A stretch of 64,000 nucleotides of DNA from Uloborus plumipes (taxonomy: Eukaryota; Arthropoda; Arachnida; Araneae; Uloboridae). A program made the translations under genes and the position numbers. The stretch spans positions 62,001 to 126,000 of the forward strand of contig JAXGGA010001110.1 in NCBI GenBank assembly GCA_038373865.1. Direction: 5' to 3'. The notes beneath the pieces were generated by a model. That model did no database searches. It saw only the letters and a program-made list of their open reading frames with translations, and was not told the origin of the DNA. Shown here one piece after another: positions 1-11,233 of this stretch (position 1 is its first letter; every line of letters begins with the position of its first letter).

Positions 1-19
1 AAAGTACTTCCATGCCCAA

Positions 20-80
20 GGCCAGGATTCAAACACGAGACCTCCCCATCCGCATTCAGACTTAGCTGACCACGAGACAA
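20..80 (-). repeat. tRNA-derived SINE head (fragment)
   Basis: On the minus strand there is a B-box-like GTTTGAATCC (25-34) preceded by an A-box-like GTGGTCAGCTAAG (61-73), at about the spacing of an internal RNA polymerase III promoter. A T-run follows at about 93-109. The match to a tRNA is only in the promoter boxes; no cloverleaf was worked out, so this is a SINE-like fragment rather than a tRNA gene. Confidence 0.4.
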
Positions 81-333
81 AATATGCTTCTTGTTTTTTT
101 TTTTTTTTTGATTTGAGCCGGGCTTGTGCCTGAAGAGCTAGATCCTAGCCGATCAAGGACCCTCCGTTTTACTCTACATGAGACTGAGGCACATGGTACT
201 GTACAGTGGTCACTTACAGGACCAAATTTAGGAATTTTCGACCAGACATATCAGTAAATGCCTGTTTAAAGAATACAATCGAAGAAAGTGTTACCGAGTT
301 CCAACCGTGCACCTTTTTTGTTATTGCATATCC

Positions 334-659
334 CAGAGTTCTCCAACTTTTTTTACGCAAGGGCCATACTCTGAAATTTTAGCGTCGAGACGGGCCAGCC
401 ATCCACCAATATTTCAGTTCAAATGGTCTATTTAGCACTAGCCATCCCCTATATCCACGATTGTTTCAATCTTATTTCTTAAATAGCCCTCAAGGATGTT
501 TTTGGGGATTTTCTAAGTTTAGTTTTCTTGAAAAATGCTAAAAAAGAAATACATTATCAAATAAAACGATATTTCTCTTTTCTAGGTTGTCAGCTTCCCT
601 CATACGAAATCTGTTCGCTTGCCGGATGTGGCCCACGGGCCGTAGGTTGGAGATTCCTT
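334..659. mobile_element. short non-autonomous hAT-like element
   Basis: The left end begins CAGAGTTCTCCAAC and the right end reads GTTGGAGATTCCTT, an imperfect terminal inverted repeat. Flanks GCATATCC (326-333) and GCATATGC (660-667) match at 7 of 8 positions, fitting the 8-bp target duplication of hAT elements. A GTGGCCCACGGGCC block just inside the right end resembles other hAT ends. There is no transposase; small open frames here are spurious. Confidence 0.6.
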
Positions 660-1174
660 GCATATGCTGTGGATTTTAGGGCGTACGACGGATGTACACT
701 AAATAGAAAAAAATGCTAAATAAGAAAAAGGTTGTCTACTGTTGAATCCACAGTTTATGTATCGCTGTTAGTTTTAAACATCGTAATAGACTAAATAGCA
801 TTTTTTGTGCTATTTTCCATGTAGTCTATAACTTTTTGGGACCCCTATGCCGCGCTTCATGGGCCTAACGGAAAATCTAGCACATACTCTAGTTACGAAG
901 TCCTCCAAGCACCCATTATAAATCAATACTTGGATCAGTGGTGCTCGGTTCTGGGTGCGGATCCAAGAAGATCCAGCATCTCTTTTCCGAGTCCCTACCA
1001 GCTGATAAAGGCGGGAGAAACTGGGCTGTCACGATGGGACCAATTACCCACTGGCCGCAGAATCGCTATTACCAGTAAACCGTATAAATGATAAGCGGGG
1101 GGGGGGGGGTCTTTGGGGTAATATTGCTCGGTGTTATGGTCAAAAAAGTGGAGACGGCATTGTAATAATTTTGG

Positions 1175-1390
1175 GATACATGAGTCGGAGTCAGTAATTT
1201 TCCCTCGGAGTCCTCAACTCTATCAGGGATGCGGAGTCATGGAGTCGCACTGATTTTGGGGCGAAGTAGTCAGGGGCCTTGAATCTCGACCCAGGACATT
1301 GCCGGAATTTCTGTTGCAGGAATCGAAGTCGGTCATTTTCTCTCCGACTCTGCCGTCTTGGTTTTGGTCAGGTTGTGATTAAACGTCCGA
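1175..1390. repeat. degenerate GGAGTC-rich repeat
   Basis: The hexamer GGAGTC and its variants recur through this stretch, and CGACTCCG-type sequence also occurs at about 31613-31632. It looks like a dispersed, degenerate repeat. No ends or coding sequence were recognised. Confidence 0.3.
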
Positions 1391-1421
1391 GCAACAAATT
1401 AAAATTTATTATGGTATAATC

Positions 1422-2275
1422 CAGGGGTGGCCAACCCGCGGCACGCGTGTCATAGGGTGGCACGGCAGGGTATTAAGAGTGGCACGGGAAGACTTATTGA
1501 AAAACTTAAAAAATCGAAAACATAATGTCGCTTTCGGGATTTAGTTGAATCCTCTACTTTCTGTTTAAGAAAACTTTTTAAATCCTACTTACAATTAATT
1601 TACATTTAATAATGAACATTATGATTAATATATTGTCGCTCAAAAATACGGTGAAAGATAAGTTGCCTCTCAGCCTGCTGTGTAGGAAATTCAAAAAAAA
1701 AAAAAAAGGGGGGGGGGGAGATAAGTTTTGACACAGATGCCTTGAATGTCGGTGTCTATCTAAAGTGGGAACTATGACCCCTCCCTGAAACAACCAAATA
1801 TAGCTAAAACTGCAATTTTATAATTTATATTTCGAAAAAATCGCCAAACACATTTTCGCACAAGAATAGCACTTTGACCCCCCCCCCTTTCCGAAGAGGA
1901 CTCCCTCTTAAACCAGAAGCTAGATCTGTCTGTTGAATAATTGGCAGCATACAATTTGCTTTCCTTAAAAATTAGCTAAGAAGAAAACATTTATTTTATC
2001 AAATACATATTATCCGTCACGATGCTATTTCTGCAAAGGACTTCTGTTACTGACCTTGCAGTGTACTTCTAAATCGACGAGAACTTAGCTTCTCCACTAT
2101 TTAGATTTACATAGAAAAAAAAGTTTAATTTGAGAAAAAATCGCTTTATCCGCCTATAAATAACACGATCCCCCCCCCCCACCTCCGTTTTAAATGTTGA
2201 AAACGCTAAAAATAGCCCGCAGAGCTTTTTTTCTCCAGAAAGTGGCACGCTTTCCAAAAAGGTTGGCCACCCCTA
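1422..2275. mobile_element. non-autonomous hAT element with perfect 8-bp TSD
   Basis: The left end is CAGGGGTGGCCAACC and the right end is GGTTGGCCACCCCTA, near-perfect inverted repeats with only the last base changed. The element is flanked by GTATAATC on both sides (1414-1421 and 2276-2283), the 8-bp duplication diagnostic of hAT transposition. At 854 bp it has no transposase. It holds G11, C10 and C11 homopolymers and A-rich sequence. The intact TSD suggests it is not ancient. Confidence 0.87.
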
Positions 2276-2550
2276 GTATAATCGAATGAATCGTATGAAA
2301 GTGTTTTGTATCAATTAACACTAATAATTAAGGATTCCTGTACATTTAATTGTATATTGCTAATTTTTATTTTACTCGTTTATTTAATTTTTAAATTGAA
2401 AAATATTCCGACTTCATTTTGCTAATTTTTTTAAAAACTTTTTCTTTCTTTGCGTTTATTTGTAATTTGGCGAAAAGTAGCAAACTGTTTGTGCATTGTA
2501 AAGTCCTGTGTACGGAAATCGGCAAAGAAATTTAAATGCTGTAATTTGTA

Positions 2551-2622
2551 TTTATTATAATTATTATTATTATCACCATTATTATTATTATCATTACCAT
2601 TATTATTATTATTACTAACCAT
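2551..2622. repeat. short ATT/TTA microsatellite
   Basis: Interrupted ATT/TTA triplets. Open frames of poly-Asn read through it on the minus strand are repeat artefacts. Confidence 0.8.
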
Positions 2623-2950
2623 ACCATCAAGTAACTGAAGCAGTTGTAGGAAACATATCAAAGAAAGGTACTAAGCCAACATTGTGATGTCTGGCCAATT
2701 ATGAAGACGATATTTCGAATCAATGAAAACTCCCCCATACTTTTGTCAATATATCAATTTTTGTAGTTACTTTCCAAAGTTGAAGAGTATTTTTTATGAA
2801 AATTATTAAGTATTCAAATGGTTATAATCAAGCTATTTTCTAGGTAGCGAACCATTCAAAACTTCCAGATATTTTTGAGGATAATTGTACTTTTTGTAAT
2901 TATTTACTTTTCTATTCATTTACTCTTTTTTTCTCAATTTAGAAGTTATA

Positions 2951-3099
2951 TATTATTGTTATGGTTGTTATTATTATTATTATTATTGTTATTATTGTTA
3001 TTGTTATTATTACTATCATTATTATTATTATTATTATTATTATTAGTGTTGTTATTGTTATTATTATTATTATTATTATTGTTATTATTATCATTATTA

Positions 3100-3153
<54 letters not shown>
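2951..3153. repeat. (ATT)n microsatellite, about 200 bp
   Basis: A nearly pure trinucleotide tract, interrupted mainly by GTT and ATC triplets. It gives artefactual poly-Leu and poly-Ile frames on both strands. The downstream 3240-3440 stretch is less AT-rich but contains no recognised gene. Confidence 0.95.
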
Positions 3154-3154
<1 letters not shown>

Positions 3155-3695
3155 TGTGAAATTGTTACAACCAAACATTTTTGTGAATAGCGATATATCC
3201 AAAACTTCAACCTTAGCTTTTATACTCTCTCTTTTATTCGATGGGCCTCACATCGGGCGGCCAGGTGTCGCCTACCTGCTGCTCGGTGTGCAGGAGTGTT
3301 GTTCCGATTGGCATTTGGAACATCTGTTGGAAAATGTCGTTCGTATGAGCATTGCCACAAAGCAGGTGTTCTGTTGGGGGGAAGAAGGAGGCGGTTTAGA
3401 ACGTTCATTCCTTGGTCACTTTCCACCTTATTTCTTTTTCGTTACATTTTTCAGCTCAGGTTCCAAATTTGTTTTTAAAGTGGAAATATTTTTCTTTTGT
3501 CATAGTTCCAGAGTTATGGGAGCTATGAATGTCAAATATTCAAACAAAACTAACTTATTTATTACTATCAGGAATTGGGTGATGCGTGGGCCAACTGGAT
3601 CCAGGCCCAAGGGCCTCACAAATTGTGTGTGAGTTTAGTTTCCAAAAAAAAAAAAAAAAAAAATTGGGTTGGTTTAAAAAAAAAATTATTATGTA

Positions 3696-4525
3696 TTAGC
3701 CGGGTACTCGGCCCTGCCCGGGTTTCTGCCGGGTAATGTGTCGCAGTGAAACTCATTCATAATTTTTTCAGCATTAAACTGCACATCTATATACATAAAT
3801 GGCTACTTCTGTAAACAATGGCTATTTTTCTGTCTGGATAAACTAAAAGAAAAACTGTATTACACACCCTAAATACAAATGCAAGCTACAAATAATGTTT
3901 AGGTAAATAGGAAATGTTATAAGCTTGGTGTATTAAAATAAATATATATTTACGGTATCAATCGCTCTGGAGTCAACCATTTCCAAATATTGCCCGTTAA
4001 ATAAGTCCCATTATTAGTTTCTATCCTTGTGACTTCAATGCTGAAAACTCAGTTGGTGAAAACATCTTATGTACCCCCCCCCCCCCCCCCAAAAAAAAAG
4101 GCTATGAACACTTTGTATTTTCTAACTGTTGCCAATATCAATTCTCTTTTTTTTCAACTCGGTATCGATTATTGGCATAGATGAATATAAAAATCCTAAG
4201 AAAGCAATAAATGTCATACTTATTCCAGAGAAGCCTTGGTTCAAAATTTTCATCATGATTACTTTTAATATTGTTGTTGCGAGGCAACCAAATTTTTGCA
4301 ACAATGGACAGAAAGTTTAATCATTTAATGGGGAAAATACATGAAATTTACTATTTTCCATAATAACTTTTTAAAACTAAGTTTTTTAGAAATAAATTAT
4401 AGCTTATCCTGCTCCTCGTTACTGTAGCTATCCACGCTGAAAAAAATGGTTAAAATCGGTTCAGTAGTTTGGAAGATTACCCCGGACATACATCCATACA
4501 AAAGTAGTCATTTATGTATATAGAT
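3696..4525 (-). mobile_element. non-autonomous Helitron-like element
   Basis: Read on the minus strand it starts TCTATATACATAAATG after an A (4526) and ends CCCGGCTAA before a T (3695). These are the 5'-TC, 3'-CTRR and A/T target rules of Helitrons. A GC-rich inverted repeat (CCGGG...CCCGG) lies just inside the 3' end, as expected of the terminator hairpin. There are no terminal inverted repeats and no helicase. A block at 4225-4380 recurs near 20775-20910. A C17 run sits at 4074-4090. CTAA is less common than CTAG, so this call is slightly weaker than the other Helitrons here. Confidence 0.68.
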
Positions 4526-4565
4526 TTTATATTTTTGTTTAATAATCCCAAGCCTCTCTCCGAAC

Positions 4566-5038
4566 CAGGGGTGCCCACAGGGGGGGGGGGGGATTATGGC
4601 GCAAGCTGCGCCATCAAAATTTCTGGGGGGGATTTTTTTAAACTAATATATTTATTTATTTAAATTATTTATTTATTTTTTTTAATTTAAATTCTTTACT
4701 GATTTTTTTAAATTTAATTTATTCATTAATTTATTTTTTTAACTTAAATTATTTCTTTTATTTCTTTATTATTTATTTATTTATTTTTTTGTGTGTGTGC
4801 GCTTGGAATGTCTAGAAGGGAAAAAAAGCGATTCTATTCTGCGCATAATTAGTACTTTAAAAAAATTAATAATATGTAAAAAAATAATATTTATAATTTA
4901 AAAAAAAATAATAAATAATATTTAAAAAAATAAATAAATAATATTTTTTAAAAATAAATAAAGATAAAAAAGCGCAAGAAGATTGAAAAGTTTTGGGGGG
5001 AATTTGCGCCATTGAGCTTGGGGGGATGGGCACCCCTG
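4566..5038. mobile_element. non-autonomous hAT element with perfect 8-bp TSD
   Basis: The ends CAGGGGTGCCCA and TGGGCACCCCTG form a perfect 12-bp inverted repeat. CTCCGAAC flanks both sides (4558-4565 and 5039-5046). A GCGCAA/TTGCGC pair extends the subterminal symmetry. The 473-bp interior is A/T-rich low-complexity sequence with no transposase. Confidence 0.88.
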
Positions 5039-5239
5039 CTCCGAACCCTCGTCCCTCCCCACGTGCCGTGGTACCCACTCAGGGAACTCCTTCTCCATGA
5101 TGAAAAACAGAACTGGAAAATCTCACTATGAGACGACAATAACGTATTTCGCTGCTGTCGTGGTCAGTGACAAATCAGCCGAAAAAAATGAACTTCTGGG
5201 ACATTTCCCGAAATAGAACTTCCGATAACAGCAGCTCCC

Positions 5240-5754
5240 TTCCAAATCAGACGACGTACAACTTTATCAAGAGATCGTCTTTAATGACCATCCTTCCCTT
5301 GCAAGGACCGTCACTCAAACACGACCTCTATTAATTTGTCGAAAATTTTGTCTTCGTTTATCTCTGGATTTTTCCAGTCCAACTGATTCCCGTCTCGAGT
5401 CATCGATTCAAAAGTTAACGTATCTTCGGGGAGAAAAACGGAAGCCTTTCAAAAGCGGTCCACCCTGTTTAGTCGCGAGGAACATTCGAATCTCCAAACG
5501 ATCGCAGAGCGAGATGGCAAGAAAACGATCGTCTCCTCCGATATAATAGGGCCCTGTTTTGCCACAAGCTATGGTTGAGGTGCTCCTCGTGTCGAGATTG
5601 CTCGCTTCGCCGGTTTTCCCTCGCCCCGTTTCTCTTTTCTGGTGTTGGTTTTGTTGAAACTTCGTTCTGTTGTTCTCTGGATTGCTCTGCTGCTAATTCT
5701 GGATATTAATTTGGAATAACATCTCCTCAGTTTGCTTTACAGGACTCGTGCATG
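5240..5754 (+). promoter_or_regulatory. candidate promoter and 5' exon (weak)
   Basis: This block is less AT-rich and richer in CG dinucleotides than its surroundings and carries no repeat signature. A TATA-like TATAATA lies at about 5542. A consensus splice donor, GTAAGT, follows at 5754, with a second one about 27 bases downstream after a similar context. The ATG at 5571 opens only 28 codons. A non-coding first exon ending at 5753 would fit, but no acceptor or downstream coding exon was found. It could equally be a conserved non-coding element. Confidence 0.25.
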
Positions 5755-7821
5755 TAAGTCTATTTACTTATACTCGTAAATGTAAGTCTACCGATTCTTT
5801 TTATTAGTTTCTCATACATTGATTAAACGATGGAAGCTCATTCCAACATAACGAAACTTGATTGTTGCCGATCTTTTGAAATAATAAACTCTCTGTTGAA
5901 TATGTATTAAATGATTAGTGTTGATTGCCTCTGCATGTCCCAAAATATTTAATTAATAATTATTTTAAGCATTAAATATTTTTGTCATTAAGTAAACATG
6001 AGTATATTTTCTTACTGCCTCATTGAGTTTATTTACTTGCTTTCCTATACTTATTCAAAAATATGCAAACAAATAAAAGCTCTTTCGAAAAGAATGGAAG
6101 GTTATTTGTTATTTAGCTATTGCCAAATGAAGAATTAAATGAATAACGCTTTGACAAAGTAAATCAAGTGTGTTGAAGATGTATTATTTGTACATGGGAC
6201 GAAATATTTGATATTGAGTAGCCTTAAGTGTAAACTACATTGAACGTAGTTATTAGTTAATTTTATTGATTTTATTGTATTAGTGTGTCATTTGGAAAGC
6301 TTTCGTTATTTTTATGTTGTACATTTTGCCTTATAAAGTTATGCTGAAAGTCTTTATATCTGGGCGGTTTCGGTCATTTTTTTTTTATTTTTTTCTTGAA
6401 GAAAAGAAACTCTAAATGTTACAATATCTTATTACATTTGCCGCTATCGTTGCTGAGAGCTTTGTTTACGTATAGTTTTCTTATTTTGTTCCAATACACT
6501 TATCGTTTGATTATTTTCGACTTCCTAAAGTTTTGCGTTAATAATCACCAATTTATATTTGAAATGTTTTTTTCTGATTTTACTTATTTTGTTTAAGCTC
6601 TGTTTGCTGAAAAACTATCACGATAAATTCTGCTAAGTAAACTAACAGTACACTTAGCTAAGCTGCAGCTAAACTTAAGGGTTAGAGATCATTGGTAACG
6701 TACACTTGGGCATTGGTTCAGGTGTTCGAACCAGGACATTGGTCAACGTTCTAAGCAAATGCCCAATTCTTGCGGCAAAATATGTACTCGATCACTGCCG
6801 GATTACTGGCGGTACAGAACCGAAGAACGCCGGTTTAAGGAGCGCCAGTTGTTAATCACAAATTATGCTGTTTCATGAATCCCTTCCTACGCATACATTT
6901 CGTTCTATTTTTTTTTCATCTTTCAGATGTTTCCCCCGTCCGCCCTCACCCCCTTCGCACCATTTTTGATCTCATATCGTCCATTTAAATATTAAATTTT
7001 GATTCATTTTATGCTTATTTAATATCATATTTTATTTAATATTACATTTTTACATTTAAACATTATATGTAGTATTTAAATATCACAAATAATATTTAAA
7101 TATATGTATACATAATATTTAAGCAAAATATCGATTTGTTGATAAAAGTGCTGCATTTACATAAACCATTAGCAAAAGAAAATTTCCTAAACTTTTAAAT
7201 TTAATCTTCTATACAAGCCTGTTTGAATAAATTGCTCAACTTATTTACTTGCTTACTTCTAGCGTCGATTCAAAAATTAAATCATTCCAAATTGCTTGCA
7301 AATGTTTTGAGTATCAATTCATATAATTTCACCTTCTCAGCTTACATGTATATTACGGAAAAAAAAATGGGCGGATTTTATTAGCATCTATATCTTAAAA
7401 TGAATGTGCTTTCCTGATTCTTCACATATTTGTGTCAGTTGATCGAATTTTAATAATATGGTAATTTTTGTGATAAAAGTTGATCCAAACATATTTCAAA
7501 TTTTTATAGTTTGATTACTTTTCGCCTTACATGTATCTTTTTAATGACATTTTCATTTTTTGCTGACTCGAAAATATTGCTTTTTATAGATTTTTAAAAT
7601 TTCTTTTGATGTATTATGGAAATTGTTTCCCATTAAACTTCCGCAGTTGCCGGAAGACTTCTCAGATTTTTTTAGTCTATTTGAAATTAAATGTAATTAA
7701 GTACCTTCGTAAATGTATTTTTAATGAATGGTTTAAACTAAAGAGGTGGGCTAAACAGAAAGAGATGCAGAGGCCTTACATTTGAACTACTAATTTATTC
7801 TCTTTAAAATAATAATTATTA
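5755..7821. other. unannotated AT-rich stretch
   Basis: No gene, RNA or clear mobile element is visible. The sequence is AT-rich with short ATTTAAATATT-type runs at 6980-7130. Open frames, such as the one at 6396-6596, look random. Confidence 0.5.
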
Positions 7822-7848
7822 GTTGCAAGAAATAGATATTGTTTTTAC

Positions 7849-8290
7849 AGTATAATGCAGCAAATTTTATAGTAATTTTACAGTAATAAACTGTCAAATT
7901 TCTAATTTTACAGTAGTAAACTAAAATTACTAATTTCGCAGCAAACCAGAACCTCTGCTGCCAGTATTATACTGTTGTTTTGACAGTATAATACAGCTAA
8001 TTTTATGGTAATAAACTGTCAAATTTCTAATTTTACAGTAGTAAACTAAAATTACTAATTTCGCAGCAAACCAGAACCTCTGCTGCCAGTATTATACTGT
8101 TGTTTTGACAGTATAATACAGCTAATTTTATGGTAATAAACTGTCAAATTTCTAATTTTACAGTAGTAAACTAAAATTACTAATTTCGCAGCAAACCAGA
8201 ACCTCTGCTGCCAGTATTATACTGTTGTTTTGACAGTATAATACAGCTAATTTTATGGTAATAAACTGTAACATCGCTAATTTCACAGTA
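7849..8290. repeat. 125-bp tandem repeat, 3.5 units
   Basis: The motif ACTGTTGTTTTGACAG starts at 7971, 8096 and 8221, exactly 125 bp apart. The units are nearly identical, with a more diverged partial unit at the left. Each unit contains several ACAGTARTAAACTGT palindromic submotifs. The near-identity points to recent amplification. Confidence 0.9.
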
Positions 8291-8368
8291 CTAAATTGTA
8301 AAATGGCTAGTTTTACAGTAATAAACTGTAAAATAGCTAGTTTTACAGTTTATTGCTGTGCTTTTACA

Positions 8369-8632
8369 ATTGAAGGGATTGCTGCAAAAAGGAGGTAGAT
8401 CCATTTTCAATGTCTTCAAAATGTCTGCATTAAAGCTTAGAGGTGAAAATCGTATTCTGAAAGTTTCTTTAAGTTTTATGAATCCTCTTGTATAACTGTA
8501 CTCAGAAGTACACAAGAGGGTTTTTTAAAATATTAAAGCAAAAAAGGTGACCTTTATTTTAAGTTCTAATAAACAGATATTTTGAAGACATTGAAAATGG
8601 AGCTACCTCCTTTTTGCAGCAAGCCCTTCAAT
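8369..8632. mobile_element. nested MITE with about 55-bp inverted arms
   Basis: The ends ATTGAAGGG and CCCTTCAAT begin inverted arms of about 55 bp that share AAAAAGGAGGTAG and TCAATGTCTTCAAAAT. An inner inverted repeat (CCTCTTGT/ACAAGAGG) lies near 8483-8519. It interrupts the host MITE, whose sequence resumes on both sides. There is no coding sequence. Confidence 0.72.
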
Positions 8633-8706
8633 TTTAAACTGGGATCTCTGGTGCCAGCATTATCCTGTAAAAACAATAGTTTATTTTTTCAGTGTAGTTA
8701 TGCTGT

Positions 8707-8814
8707 CCCAAGTAGCACACTTCGTTTTTTAAAGGTTGTAAAATGGTTATTAACGTTGTAACAACCGCTTAAAAACGTTTATAAAACGTTTGAAGGTTAT
8801 TTGTGCTACCTGGG
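8707..8814. mobile_element. 108-bp MITE-like element
   Basis: The ends CCCAAGTAGCACA and TGTGCTACCTGGG are inverted with one mismatch. The interior repeats AACGTT-type words. No target duplication is clear, so this is tentative. Confidence 0.45.
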
Positions 8815-10590
8815 GTATAAATGCAACGTTATCATTTTTTTCCTCTCTTTTTTGTGCTATTGAAAAAGCATTCCGAAAAATCGCAACGTCTTTGTGATCG
8901 ATTATTCTTCGATAATAAATTAATTTGTAGCCGAATTCAAGTAATAAATATGAGTAGTTGTTTCTTTTGGTATTTGTGTAATCAATCTTCAATTTATCGA
9001 CCCTCTCTTTAGCGTTGTTTGTTTTTTGTAATGGTAATAGCTGGAAATCTGTGTTGAAAGCTTTATAAAGCTGATTAGTTGTTTTTTTTTAATTTTAAGT
9101 TTTGATAGTATGAGTAGCGTATTGTTTTAAACGATAGCTGAAAATCTGTGTTGAAAGCGTTATAAAGTTGATTAGTTTTTTATTTATTTATTTAAGTTTT
9201 GGTAATATAAGTAGCATATTGTCTTAAAAAAAGCTTTTTTCAGAGTGACACATTGAAGTTTCATAATCATATAATGGTCTTTCACTAAAACACCGTAATG
9301 CCTTACCGTGTAATGCGTACTTAAGAGCCACTTAGTTAAGAGTGGGGAAAAACTTTTGTTTAGGCTAAAAGCTTTTTGACTTTAAATTTTGCACAAGGAC
9401 GTGTTAAAAATGGCTGTGTGCGTGTGTGTTTTTGCTCAGATGCTGCTTATAAAATGTAAATGAGAATTTTAAATCTGTCACCATATGCTCATATAATTGA
9501 TAAGACAAATTATTTCAGGTCCTCTCTTTTTTTTGGGGATTTTAAAAGGAAGTTGTTAATTATCTTTATAAATCTTATAATTTCAAACAACTTTTTTGAA
9601 GCATTATTATTTTTCCACTGACACTTGCATGACTTTACGCTTTTGAAAATATTATTAAATCAGTGTACAGCGCATTGTTAATTTCTTGAAAGCCCCAGTA
9701 ACTCAGTCTAGACAGTTGTTTTTCCTGCGGATAGCATTTATCTTAGTTAATATCTTTTTTTTTTAAAGATTTTTGCATTAAAACCGGAAAAGAAAACGCT
9801 TATTTTTGCATAGTAATGTAGAATGAAATATCTTTCTTAACACTTCTTCATTTTGTTGATAATTTTGTCTCATTAATACGTAATAAAACCACGAAAGTAA
9901 GGCATCATTTCATTTTCTTTCAAATCGGCAAAAAATAACAAATCACTTCGTGTCTGTTTTTTAAAAAAATACCGAAAAAAAAATCGAATTGTTGAATTCG
10001 AAGGCCTTTTTGAAAGAACTTTCAATTTTCCCACTTTGTTCATCTTCCGAGACTAGCAAATTTTACTAGCTGTGGTTACCTTTTCTTTTTTCGTGTTTCC
10101 TATGTTTTCTCAAAAATAATAAAATATACTAAATTTTAAATGCGTTTTTCGTGCCAGTGAATTTCCTCTTAATAGGAGGTTGCTAATCAGAGTTATTATT
10201 ATTTTGAAGCCTAAAATTTGTATTCGTCTACATTAAACAATTTGATCTACATTAAAATGTAAGATTATGTTGTGAAAATGGAGAAATCAGGTATAGTAAG
10301 ATCAAAAGAATGCCGCGAGAGAACGTGCGGATAAAATTAGTTTAGAATGTTAGTAAAAAAAAAAAGTGATTTTTTTTTAAATTCTATAGTGTGTCTTCAT
10401 GACGCACATTTTGTTCTGTGTGTCTGGAGAGGGGAGTCACAAATGAATGTAGATTTTCATACTGTAGTTGACAACATAACTCGGGGATATTCCGATAATT
10501 GGTAATTTGGCGCGGTTGTCTTATTTTGGCGTAGATGACTTTATTATGCTAACACTGCTGTTTCATAGAAACCCTATGCGAATAGATATT
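8815..10590. other. AT-rich stretch with a 97-bp tandem duplication
   Basis: The segment beginning CTGGAAATCTGTGTTG at 9041 is repeated at about 9138, roughly 97 bp away, with substitutions. Nothing else is recognised up to the hammerhead repeat, and no convincing coding frame is present. Confidence 0.55.
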
Positions 10591-10649
10591 TCTAAAGCTG
10601 TGAGTAACCGCCCCTAAGCAAGGGCTAAGGCAGGAACATGCAAACACCG

Positions 10650-10734
10650 CCAACTCGGCTATTTCGATCCATGGACTGCAGTTTCGTGCTTCTTGTGCAC
10701 TCATCAGCATGGAATACGAAAGTAGCCGAGTTGG
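10650..10734 (-). ncRNA. type I hammerhead ribozyme, core intact
   Basis: On the minus strand the conserved core is complete: CTGATGA (10707-10701), helix II GTGC/GCAC closing a 7-nt loop (10700-10697 and 10689-10686), GAAA (10685-10682), a very short helix III in CTGCAG, and the GTC cleavage site (10676-10674). Helix I pairs TCCATG with CATGGA. After an internal loop it continues through CGGCTACTTTCG/CGAAATAGCCG to CCAACTC/GAGTTGG, giving an unusually long helix I with room for the tertiary contact. Type I hammerheads with tiny helix III are known from satellite repeats, retrozymes and Penelope-like elements. The flank at 10591-10649 (GAGTAACCGCCCC, AAGGGCTAAGGCAG) recurs at the second copy near 48.5 kb, so it belongs to a dispersed repeat. 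Self-cleavage is inferred. Confidence 0.85.
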
Positions 10735-10927
10735 TGACAAAAATCCTCTTATAAAGCAAAGAAAGCCTGAAAAAAAAACTGGTAACTAATGTGAAATTAG
10801 AACACCAGCGAGCGATTGCACTTGGTACGGTAAAACTCGTAAATTTTAAGGCAGAGCTTGATTATTTCTTTGTTTAAAATTGCAAAGCAAAAACCGCGCA
10901 AGCATTAGTGCCACAAATTGACAAAAG

Positions 10928-11225
10928 TAGAGCCGCTATATAGACAGGCCGACGCATCAAGATTAAGTTTCACCACTTTGGATCCAATTCCTTAACTTCT
11001 ACTTTCAAATTTTCATTGTTACGGAGTAGGGTTATCAGAAAAAAGTTTTGGCACATTGCTAAGCTTTGCCAAATCCACGTGCCGCTAATATTTGCTCACA
11101 GTGAAAAATTACCAAAACGCGATTACTGGTCAGAAAAGACAACCACCCAAACACAATAACACGCGCTGGATCCAAAGTGGTGAAACTTAATCTTGATGCG
11201 CCGGCTCGTATATATAGGGGCCTTA
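10928..11225. mobile_element. 298-bp MITE with 8-bp TSD (hAT-like)
   Basis: The inverted arms are about 55 bp, sharing GCATCAAGATTAAGTTTCAC and CACTTTGGATCCA. The termini are TAGAGCCGCTATATA on the left and TATATAGGGGCCTTA on the right. The flanks are GACAAAAG on both sides (10920-10927 and 11226-11233); the shared flank can be read as up to 10 bp because of terminal overlap. The 8-bp value is supported by the micro-element at 20707. There is no coding sequence. Confidence 0.82.
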
Positions 11226-11233
11226 GACAAAAG

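Larger units (their letters stand above)
7822..8694. mobile_element. TA-flanked MITE expanded by tandem repeats and a nested MITE
   Basis: The outer parts read TTGTTTTTACAG near 7840 and CTGTAAAAACAA near 8664-8675. The right end is CAGTG before TA, as in the cleaner relative at 19414-19670. The left terminal 15 bases are diverged. The interior is built from ACAGTAATAAACTGT motifs, amplified as a 125-bp repeat and then interrupted at 8369-8632. A Tc1/mariner-type MITE is the best fit, judging from the TA flank and terminal CACTG. Confidence 0.55.

Noticed and set aside
2875..3632. Long Leu- or Ile-rich open frames on both strands
   Set aside because: Artefacts of the (ATT)n microsatellite; the downstream part of the plus-strand frame has no recognised domain.
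10650..10734. Reading the segment as a recombinase-invertible cassette because it appears in opposite orientations at 10.65 and 48.55 kb
   Set aside because: The inverted arms are explained by helix I of the hammerhead, and two dispersed copies can simply lie in opposite orientation.
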